This document shows, one piece after another, positions 57,322 to 64,000 of a DNA stretch of 64,000 nt. The DNA is from Leptolyngbyaceae cyanobacterium JSC-12. GTDB lineage: Bacteria > Cyanobacteriota > Cyanobacteriia > Leptolyngbyales > Leptolyngbyaceae. The notes under the pieces are model-generated. The model made no database searches. It worked only from the letters and a program-made list of their open reading frames with translations, and was not told where the DNA came from. Location: assembly GCA_000309945.1 (NCBI GenBank), contig CM001633.1, positions 3,002,199 through 3,066,198 on the forward strand, written 5' to 3'. The position numbers and the translations under genes are program-made. Each line of letters starts with the position of its first letter. Position 1 is the stretch's first letter.

Positions 57322-59562
57322 ATGCAACTCGTAGACCGTCCTCCTATTCCTATCCCTGTTGTGATGAATGCCGCTGCTCAACCAATTTCTGGAGTGAACC
57401 AGAGAACCTATGCGCGGTTGAAAACTTCACTGCGATTAAATTTGCGGAGACAAATTTTTCTGGCGGTCTGTGATGATCTGGAGTTGCGAAATTACTTCGT
57501 TAACAAGCTCCAGGCAGAGCTATCGCCGAATTTTGTCAGTCTCAATTTGAATCTAGCAGATCCAAACCCGATGGCGCAGGCGTCGCAGTGGTTAAGTCAG
57601 CAGTGGCAAGGATTGGATGGGCAGCGATCGCCCTCCCCTGGCTTTCAGATTCTTGGGATTGAACACTTAACTCGTCAGCCTGCTCCGGTGCAAAAGCGGT
57701 TTCTGACTCATTTGCAGGCAATTGAGTACTATATGCCAACCCTGGAGTGTACGCTGCTCCTATGGGTTCCTCGCCCCTGGCTAGTTAGCATTCGCCAATC
57801 TGCTCCTACATTTTGGGAATGGCACACTGCTCTATTTGAATTTGAGGGAGATCCTACTCCTGTTCGTTCATCGCAATCAACACGACCAGTTACCAATCCG
57901 ACCATTACTCGACTGCAACTTGCCAAAATTGAGCCGTGGGCAGGTTCAAAGATTTCTACAGCCCAATCGAGCGATCACCCCGAAGAGAATCTTGCTCCCT
58001 CGATTGAGCATCCCCAAGCCATTTCATCTGATATCGACTCGGTAGAGGTAGAAGAAACGGCACTGCTGCTTGATAGTGAGCCGTTTCCTGAAGCTGTTTG
58101 GGATATTTTGACCCAAGACTTGGCGCAACTGAATTCGATTGGGTTGCAGGAGAGATTAGAGGAGGAGATAGGCGTTACGAAGCAGGAGTCGGAACCCAAG
58201 ATCCTCAGCCCAGTTGCTTCTTTGTTGAAACAACATATTCTTGCTGCGCTAGAAAAGGACCCCAAATCTGAACAGCACCAGTTTGGACTGGATACCCTAC
58301 ACCGAATTGAACAATTGCAGCAACAGCAGGTTCCGCCTAATGCTTTGGCAGCGGCTTATTATGCATTGGGTAGAGCTTATCGGGAATGCATTGAGCAGGG
58401 TGATACTTCGGATCACACGCTGGCGATCGCGATTGCTGCTCATCAACAAACCCTGGATTTGTTGGAGCGTGATGAGGGGTTGGGGGCAGATGTTGCTAAT
58501 GACTTAGGCAATCTTTACTGGATGAAGTCGCGCAATTCTGTGGAGGCTGATGTGCAACTGCACAGCCTGGAACAAGCGATTCAAGCTTATCAAATTGCGT
58601 TGACCAAAACCAATCTTCAAGAGCATCCCAAAACCCGGGCAATGATCCAGAACAATCTGGGATCTGCTTATGGAGACCTGGCACAGCACCGGGAACCCGC
58701 TGAGAATTTGCAAAAGTCTGTCCAAGCCTATGAAGCTGCTTTGCAATATCGTTCAGCCACGGAAGAACCTGCTCGCTATGCTGCTACACAAAACAACCTA
58801 GGGACTGCTTGCTGGAACTTGGCACAACATCGCCAACCTGTAGTTTACCTGAAACAGGCGATCGCCGCTTACGAGAAAGCCCTACATTACTACACCCCTG
58901 ATAATGAACCGCTTAGTTATGCCATGATTCAAAACAATGTGGGCACTGCCTACTGGAACCTGGCACATCACATCCAACCTGGCAAGAATCAGGCTTCGGC
59001 AACAGGTGCATCCCCTGAAGTGTTGTTGCGGCTTGCGATCGCGGCTTACCAAAACGCCCTGGTGTATCGGACTCTCGAAGCTGCCCCGATTGCATATGCT
59101 GCGACTCAAAACAATCTAGGTACTGCCCACTGGGATCTCGCCTGTTTACCCAACCTTTCGCAAAAAGACCGCCAAGAGCACTTGCAGTCCGCTATTACTG
59201 CCTACGAAGCCGCGATCTCAGCGGTTGACATACTAACGATTCAGTCATCCCAGCGTCCGGCTTTAACGTTTGATATATTTGCCACTTATAACAATCTGGG
59301 GCTTGCCTACTACCAACTGGCAACCGATCCAAAAAGTAATCTGGCTGCGAATGAGCGGCGATCACATCTGGAAGCAGCATTGAAATACCATCTCAAATCC
59401 TTGGAAGGATGGGATCACCTGACCGACTTTCAACAAACGACCCTAGACTTCATCGTGCAAACGGTGCGTGCCTTTTTCAAGGAATTTGGCATCCAGGGAC
59501 AAAACTTTGCTCTTTCCCAAATTCCAGCCAACTTTTTGCCTCAGATCATGAGCAAGCTGTAA
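57322..59562 (+). CDS. TPR protein with degenerate ATPase-like N-terminal domain
   Basis: 746 residues. Residues about 30-180 resemble a P-loop fold (LNLRRQIFLAVCDDLELRN; LECTLLLWVPRPWLVSIRQ) but have no Walker A lysine. A linker follows, then about eight tetratricopeptide repeats (300-700) of the type YAATQNNLGTACWNLAQH, each pairing NNLGTAYWNLA with AIAAYEKAL. The repeats make a protein-binding superhelix. Probably a cytoplasmic scaffold; partner unknown. It sits alone. Confidence 0.75.
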   Translation: MQLVDRPPIPIPVVMNAAAQPISGVNQRTYARLKTSLRLNLRRQIFLAVCDDLELRNYFVNKLQAELSPNFVSLNLNLADPNPMAQASQWLSQQWQGLDGQRSPSPGFQILGIEHLTRQPAPVQKRFLTHLQAIEYYMPTLECTLLLWVPRPWLVSIRQSAPTFWEWHTALFEFEGDPTPVRSSQSTRPVTNPTITRLQLAKIEPWAGSKISTAQSSDHPEENLAPSIEHPQAISSDIDSVEVEETALLLDSEPFPEAVWDILTQDLAQLNSIGLQERLEEEIGVTKQESEPKILSPVASLLKQHILAALEKDPKSEQHQFGLDTLHRIEQLQQQQVPPNALAAAYYALGRAYRECIEQGDTSDHTLAIAIAAHQQTLDLLERDEGLGADVANDLGNLYWMKSRNSVEADVQLHSLEQAIQAYQIALTKTNLQEHPKTRAMIQNNLGSAYGDLAQHREPAENLQKSVQAYEAALQYRSATEEPARYAATQNNLGTACWNLAQHRQPVVYLKQAIAAYEKALHYYTPDNEPLSYAMIQNNVGTAYWNLAHHIQPGKNQASATGASPEVLLRLAIAAYQNALVYRTLEAAPIAYAATQNNLGTAHWDLACLPNLSQKDRQEHLQSAITAYEAAISAVDILTIQSSQRPALTFDIFATYNNLGLAYYQLATDPKSNLAANERRSHLEAALKYHLKSLEGWDHLTDFQQTTLDFIVQTVRAFFKEFGIQGQNFALSQIPANFLPQIMSKL

Positions 59563-59690
59563 TGTGCATCTCGATGCTTGCATAAAAAAGATTGTTCAAG
59601 CCGATAGATTGGTATCCTGTTTCGGTTGGCGATCGCGTCATATAGCAGGATTCCCCTTACTGAACCCAATGCCCTGTAAGGAAAGAATCT

Positions 59691-60224
59691 ATGAACAATC
59701 CACACCATGTGCTTAGTCCGTTCCATCGAAAACTTCTGGAAAAAAGCCTGGAAACTGATCTCCGCGCAGAATATCGCCGTCGTATCGAAATTATGTTGAT
59801 GGCAGACAACGGCTACTCCCAAACGAAGATTTGTGAAATGCTGGGATGCTCCCATGAAACGGCTCGCTACTGGATTGCTATGGCGCAGTCCGGGAATGCC
59901 CTGCGCTGGAGCGATCGCCCGATGGGTCGTCCCAAAACGGTCAATCAAGCATATCGATCTCGGCTGCAAGAATTAGTCAGCCAGAGTCCACGAGATGTCG
60001 GATATCCGTTTCGTCGCTGGTCTGCCCAATGGCTCGCCAAACATCTAGAAAAAGAAATGGGTATTAAGGTCAGCAGCCGCTATATCAATTACCTGCTCAA
60101 AGAAATGGGACTTTCCACCCGCTCAACCGCCCATCCTAATGACGCCTTAAAACTCTCTGAGGCGCAGGCAGTTGCCGGCTTTACCCAAGCAGAGGATTTG
60201 CCTGTATTGCTAGAAACAGGTTGA
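59691..60224 (+). CDS. Helix-turn-helix protein related to the IS630 transposase N-terminus
   Basis: 177 residues. A first HTH is YRRRIEIMLMADNGYSQTKI with CEMLGCSHETARYWI near residue 45-65, and a second winged-helix part is RRWSAQWLAKHLEKEMGIKVSSRYINYLLKEMGL, quoted in outline. This double HTH is found at the N-terminus of IS630-type transposases, but the DDE catalytic domain is missing and no terminal repeats are seen. It may be a domesticated DNA-binding protein. Its 3' end overlaps nadB by 15 bases, convergent. Confidence 0.75.
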   Translation: MNNPHHVLSPFHRKLLEKSLETDLRAEYRRRIEIMLMADNGYSQTKICEMLGCSHETARYWIAMAQSGNALRWSDRPMGRPKTVNQAYRSRLQELVSQSPRDVGYPFRRWSAQWLAKHLEKEMGIKVSSRYINYLLKEMGLSTRSTAHPNDALKLSEAQAVAGFTQAEDLPVLLETG

Positions 60225-61934
60225 GTCCACGGCACTTGTCCACCAGCGATCGCCCTGAATCAACGTGTGAACCTGCCATGCTGGATCCGTTTCAGGGTAA
60301 TCAGACCGATAGTGTCCGCCCCGGCTTTCTGTGCGAAAGTGAGCACTTCTCAGAATCAACTCTGCAATCTCCATTAAGTTGCGCAGTTCTCCCCAAGCTC
60401 GCACTTGCTTTGCCTCCTCGATAGAGGACAATTCCAAACTTTGTTGAGGAGCCAAATTTTGTAATTGCTGCGTTATCGAGAGGGCTGCAAACGTCTGGTG
60501 CCAGGTTGCCAACTGTGCGATCGCTGTTTCCAAACTGGACTGCTCCCGGCAAATTCCAGCATTTTGCCAGATTAAGCGTGGCACTTCTTCCCGCAAGGTT
60601 TGGATTAAGGTGTTAAGAGATGAGGAGAATAGAGAGGAGGAGCGTAAAGAGGATTGAGAACTCTGGTTTCTTGCTGTGCCTTTACCTTCGCCACCAACCC
60701 TATCGGCTTCATCTCTTACCATCAACTGGCCAAACTGTGCTCCAAATACTAAGCATTCCAACAAAGAATTGCTAGCAAGCCGATTTGCACCATGAACGCC
60801 TGTACTAGCTGTTTCACCGACAGCATATAGTCCTGAAATTGAAGTTTGATTACTCAAATTGGTGAGAATTCCACCCATCCAATAATGGGCGGCGGGTGCA
60901 ACAGGGATTGGTTGAGTGAATACGTCAATGCCCCACTGCTGGCAGACCTGAATAATATTGGGAAAACGTTGCTGAATGCGCTCAGCCGGAATCGGACGTA
61001 GATCCAGCCAAACGGTTGCAGTTGTTGGATCGGGAGCTGTTTTGAGCAAGTGATTAAAAATAGCCCGACTAACCACATCTCGTGGAGCCAGTTCACCGGA
61101 GGGATGGTAATCGAAAACAAAGCGGTGTCCGTTTGCATCTACCAGATAAGCCCCTTCCCCGCGTACAGCTTCGCTGATCAAAAAGTGGGGAGTACCGGGT
61201 TTGGTCAGAGCAGTGGGATGGAATTGCACAAATTCCAGATCTCGTAGGACTGCACCTGCACGATGGGCGATCGCAACCCCGTCTCCAGTACTCAGCGCTG
61301 GATTGGTGGTTTGGGCAAAAACCTGTCCACCGCCACCAGTGGCTAAAATGACTGCCTTTGCTCGAAGCCAATGAATCTGGTTCGCGTACAGCATGCTAAC
61401 CCCTATGCAGCGTTGCTCCTGGGCATCCAGCCATAGATCCAGGACGAACCCCTGAATGACTTGAATATTTTTGCGACTGAGGACGTGAGCTGCAAGCGTA
61501 CTCACAACTGCTCGTCCAGTGGTGTCAGCGGCATGCAGTACACGTCGTCGAGAATGGGCGGCTTCCAGTGTCAGTGCCAGGACTCCATGATGCCGATCAA
61601 ACCCCACACCCAGTTCAACTAGCGATCGAATACATTCGGGTGCGTGTTCCACCAAAAACTTGACGGCTTGATAGTCACATAAGCCTGCTCCAGCGTTGAG
61701 AGTGTCTTGAATGTGCAGATCTGGAGAATCTTGAGGATCGGTAACTGCTGCAATGCCTCCCTGTGCCCAATCGCTCGCTGAAAGGGATAAGGGTTCTTTG
61801 GTAATCAACGCGATCGCCAGATGATTGGGTAAACAGAGGCAAGTATAGAGTCCAGCTGCCCCTGCCCCTACAACTAGCACATCAATATCGGTTGGTAGGG
61901 CATCAAGGGTTGGTTCAGAACAACCAGAAATCAA
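60210..61934 (-). CDS. nadB: L-aspartate oxidase NadB
   Basis: 574 residues. FAD-binding VLVVGAGAAGLYTCLCL near residue 20, SASDWAQGGIAAV near 52, HSRRRVLHAADTTGRAV near 130, LEFVQFHPTAL near 233 and the catalytic Arg region in SEAVRGEGAYLVD. ASTGVHGANRLASNSLLE follows near 370, then a low-complexity Ser-rich insert (about 425-440) and the C-terminal helical domain. It oxidises aspartate to iminoaspartate, the first step of NAD synthesis with NadA. Confidence 0.93.
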   Translation of the reverse strand: MISGCSEPTLDALPTDIDVLVVGAGAAGLYTCLCLPNHLAIALITKEPLSLSASDWAQGGIAAVTDPQDSPDLHIQDTLNAGAGLCDYQAVKFLVEHAPECIRSLVELGVGFDRHHGVLALTLEAAHSRRRVLHAADTTGRAVVSTLAAHVLSRKNIQVIQGFVLDLWLDAQEQRCIGVSMLYANQIHWLRAKAVILATGGGGQVFAQTTNPALSTGDGVAIAHRAGAVLRDLEFVQFHPTALTKPGTPHFLISEAVRGEGAYLVDANGHRFVFDYHPSGELAPRDVVSRAIFNHLLKTAPDPTTATVWLDLRPIPAERIQQRFPNIIQVCQQWGIDVFTQPIPVAPAAHYWMGGILTNLSNQTSISGLYAVGETASTGVHGANRLASNSLLECLVFGAQFGQLMVRDEADRVGGEGKGTARNQSSQSSLRSSSLFSSSLNTLIQTLREEVPRLIWQNAGICREQSSLETAIAQLATWHQTFAALSITQQLQNLAPQQSLELSSIEEAKQVRAWGELRNLMEIAELILRSAHFRTESRGGHYRSDYPETDPAWQVHTLIQGDRWWTSAVDSTCF

Positions 61935-62014
61935 TCTTGTTCTCCTTTTGTGACTTGTTCACCCAAATTCCTCATTTTTTAGTTGCCAGGCTTACTCCCA
62001 AGTTTTTTCATGAG

Positions 62015-62046
62015 TTTGTAACATCCACAATTTGTAACATCCAAAA
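62015..62046. repeat. 16-bp tandem duplication between nadB and psbU
   Basis: TTTGTAACATCCACAA at 62015-62030 is followed by TTTGTAACATCCAAAA at 62031-62046, one mismatch. Confidence 0.75.
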
Positions 62047-62053
62047 TAAATAT

Positions 62054-62095
62054 AAAAAATGCCCGACGCCCTACCTCAGGACTGCGAGCATTTTT
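62054..62095 (-). terminator. Intrinsic terminator of psbU
   Basis: On the minus strand AAAAATGC pairs with GCATTTTT and the stem continues inward with several further pairs; a T run follows. It begins 29 bases after the psbU stop. Confidence 0.8.
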
Positions 62096-62124
62096 CAACT
62101 AAGGTTGGTTTATTCTAGACAGAT

Positions 62125-62595
62125 TTAGCGGTAGATGCCATTGTTAATGCGATCGTCCCCTTCCGTTAAAGCTGATTCAACTTCAGTGACGGTAAAGTTT
62201 CCCAGATTCTCGCGCAAGATCTCTTTCTGGCGCTCAGTTAAACCTGGAATGTTGAGTATATCTTCAACGCTTTCATAAGGCGCATTCTTAACCAGAATCC
62301 CTGCCAAGGTTGGATATAATCCTCGATACTCTCTGAATGCTCGAATATTAGTGTTATTTAAGTCGAGTTTTTGACCATATTCTGATCTCAATTTTGCGCT
62401 AACAGCATCGCGAATTTCTTCCTCAGTGGCTGCCAGCAGCTTAGGTGCAGAAGCTACATTCAACCAATGAAGTTGAGGCACGGACTGTCCTGCTGGAGTG
62501 CTCAGATTGGCTGCTGATACGCTCTGAGATCCTGACCAACCCAGAAAACTAAACATCAAACCCAGGGTTGCCAACAGGCAGAATAGTCGTTTCAT
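62125..62595 (-). CDS. psbU: Photosystem II extrinsic protein PsbU (12 kDa)
   Basis: 156 residues from ATG 62595, chosen because GGGAGG lies about ten bases before it; the open frame extends 28 codons further up without signal-peptide character. The signal peptide ([19 protein letters not shown]) directs it to the thylakoid lumen. The mature part has [23 protein letters not shown], given in outline, and the helix-hairpin-helix [17 protein letters not shown]. PsbU stabilises the manganese cluster and the oxygen-evolving complex. Confidence 0.95.
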   Translation of the reverse strand: MKRLFCLLATLGLMFSFLGWSGSQSVSAANLSTPAGQSVPQLHWLNVASAPKLLAATEEEIRDAVSAKLRSEYGQKLDLNNTNIRAFREYRGLYPTLAGILVKNAPYESVEDILNIPGLTERQKEILRENLGNFTVTEVESALTEGDDRINNGIYR

Positions 62596-62873
62596 AAAAT
62601 CTATACCTCCCATACCAATCCCACGGAATTCACAGATGGCGTTTACAACGATTCCCAAGCAGGTGTGGCAAAGATTCACAAATCGTCGCGAATGAACACG
62701 AATTTACCAATACCCATGAGAATCGCTGTATTAGAGCCTATCATTTCCTGAACCCCATCTGGTGACACACTTCTTGAAGAAAATCGTTCCACCAGCGGCA
62801 AGAAAAGCCTGTCAAAGATCTTGAGTGAATGAGAAAACTATATGAAACTTTACAAAGTAATGGTTTTCTTCGG

Positions 62874-63866
62874 TTACTCCTTCCTTTTTAGGAAGGCATC
62901 TAGTTCCGTAAAGGAACAGGCATAGGCGAGTGCAGGAGAATCGTATCCTCTAAGGTTGACGCTGTATTGACCAAACACGGTTTCGTCCGCTCCCAATTCT
63001 GCCAGATATTGATAGGTGGTTTTACCAACAGCAACGTCTTTCCCAATCTGTTTGGTGGAGGTTTCTAGCCGGAAAGCAGCGTTGACAGTATCCCCCAGGG
63101 CTGTATAGTCTGGGCGATCGCCACTGCCTGTATTGCCCACCATAGCATAACCCGTATTAATGCCAGCGCCAATTCGCAGCGGAAAGGGTAGTGGATATAA
63201 GTTGTACAAATCGCTGGTCATTTTGTGCATAGCGCTGAGTGCTTTCATAATTTGCAGCATCTCATGATCGCTGACTTCTTGAGTGCCGTGAATCCACACG
63301 GCCATCACAGCGTCGCCAATATACTTATCTACCCAACTTCCGTGCTCGCGGATAATATCTCCCGCATGACGAAACCAGGTTCCGATCATTTCAGACAATA
63401 CGTTTTCGTCGAGTTGTCGGGTTAGGACAGTGAAATTCCGAATATCGACTACTAGCACCGAAATCAAGCGTCGGATATGTAAAGTTGCGGTTGCGGTAAA
63501 GTCTCGCGCTTCTAGTTTTTCTGGGTCATCGTCATGGGGCTTGGGAGCAGGACAGTAAAATTCCAGTTCGGTTTGTCCGAAGGTGAGGCGATCGCCATTA
63601 TTTAAAGTGACTGGAATGCTGACCCGGCGATCGTTCACAAACGAGCCATTCCGGCTGCCTAAATCAATCAGATAAAATTCGCCATTCTCCATAAACTGAA
63701 GCATGGCATGATTGCGCGAAATCCACCGATCTGGCAGCACGAAGTTATTGTCCTCGCTACGACCAATTGTCCAGCAATTGCTTCCGGTCAGCAGCAAGCG
63801 TCGATAGCCAGAATCAGTCCGAAGTAGGAGATGAGGGACAGGTTGGGTGGTCACCACAGACTGCAA
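62874..63866 (-). CDS. FHA-domain adenylate/guanylate cyclase
   Basis: 330 residues from TTG 63866, with GGGAG about 11 bases upstream. FHA domain (about 28-105): TIGRSEDNNFVLPD, then ISRNHAMLQF and DLGSRNGSFVN. Class III cyclase domain (about 130-310): metal Asp in VVDIRNFT and KYIGDAVMAVW, then YTALGDTVNAAFRLET with the Asn-Arg transition-state pair; a lysine in VDKYIG fits ATP selection. It probably makes cAMP when its FHA domain binds a phosphoprotein; nothing adjacent shows the partner. Confidence 0.88.
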   Translation of the reverse strand: MQSVVTTQPVPHLLLRTDSGYRRLLLTGSNCWTIGRSEDNNFVLPDRWISRNHAMLQFMENGEFYLIDLGSRNGSFVNDRRVSIPVTLNNGDRLTFGQTELEFYCPAPKPHDDDPEKLEARDFTATATLHIRRLISVLVVDIRNFTVLTRQLDENVLSEMIGTWFRHAGDIIREHGSWVDKYIGDAVMAVWIHGTQEVSDHEMLQIMKALSAMHKMTSDLYNLYPLPFPLRIGAGINTGYAMVGNTGSGDRPDYTALGDTVNAAFRLETSTKQIGKDVAVGKTTYQYLAELGADETVFGQYSVNLRGYDSPALAYACSFTELDAFLKRKE

Positions 63867-64000
63867 GAAATGTAATTCTCCCTATGATGCATCCTGACAT
63901 ATCAATCAGGGTCTATGTAAGTGAATAGATCAAAATCTTGCTGTAAGATTTTCAATCCAATCCCTTCCAGGCTAACAAGTCTCTAATGATTTGCCTCGCT
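63867..64000. other. Upstream region of the cyclase gene
   Basis: 134 bases to the window edge, A/T-rich. No gene or repeat recognised; it should contain the cyclase promoter. Confidence 0.3.

Overview
The window is chromosomal DNA of a cyanobacterium. It carries psbU, a Rubisco activase with a Rubisco-small-subunit-like tail, a CP12-like protein next to the bifunctional FBP/SBP phosphatase, hemA, the myxoxanthophyll genes cruF and cruG, and a CSP41-like epimerase. The palindrome GCGATCGC (HIP1) occurs very often in genes and spacers. The gene set fits a beta-cyanobacterium; the sequence alone does not settle genus or morphology. No tRNA, rRNA, CRISPR array or intact insertion sequence was found.

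Layout. 1-269 is the start of a Ycf46-like AAA ATPase leaving the window. 898-11721 is one giant gene (about 3607 codons) for a DUF4347 / RTX calcium-repeat surface or secreted protein with ten FG-GAP-like repeats set inside the RTX array. 11.8-15.5 kb holds an aminotransferase, a Uma2 nuclease-like protein, a VOC protein enlarged by a repeat insertion, and purQ. 15.7-21.6 kb holds cruF-cruG, a GNAT remnant, an enolase-superfamily dipeptide epimerase, rca on the opposite strand, and a DUF1611 protein; the epimerase and DUF1611 protein resemble the DgcA/DgcN pair of D-glutamate metabolism. 22-31.6 kb is mostly plus-strand housekeeping: a porin, a CSP41-like protein, a CofE-like protein, GNAT-ruvX-DUF3727-mltG, yqeG and proB. 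31.6-37.4 kb holds a response regulator, a DUF6761 protein, bolA-grxD, a subtilase with a P-domain, and plsC. 37.5-39.5 kb is a compact minus-strand run: cp12-like, a small membrane protein, a Nudix hydrolase, grxC, tadA. It diverges from glpX. hemA, a GNAT and a DUF697 GTPase follow.

46-48 kb contains dnaN on the minus strand and, just upstream of it, a cluster of DnaA boxes that is very probably the chromosomal replication origin. 48-64 kb holds an SLH lipoprotein, a CBS protein, an NblB-like HEAT protein, a membrane zinc peptidase, a cyclic-nucleotide-binding protein, hom, a family 9 glycosyltransferase, a TPR protein, an HTH protein, nadB, psbU and an FHA-adenylate cyclase.

The most interesting items are the oriC candidate with its adjacent repeats and hairpins, the mosaic giant RTX protein, the DgcA/DgcN-like pair split by rca, an orphan minus-strand terminator upstream of purQ suggesting a small RNA, a 44-codon membrane protein gene, and short perfect tandem duplications lying on or just past several stop codons.
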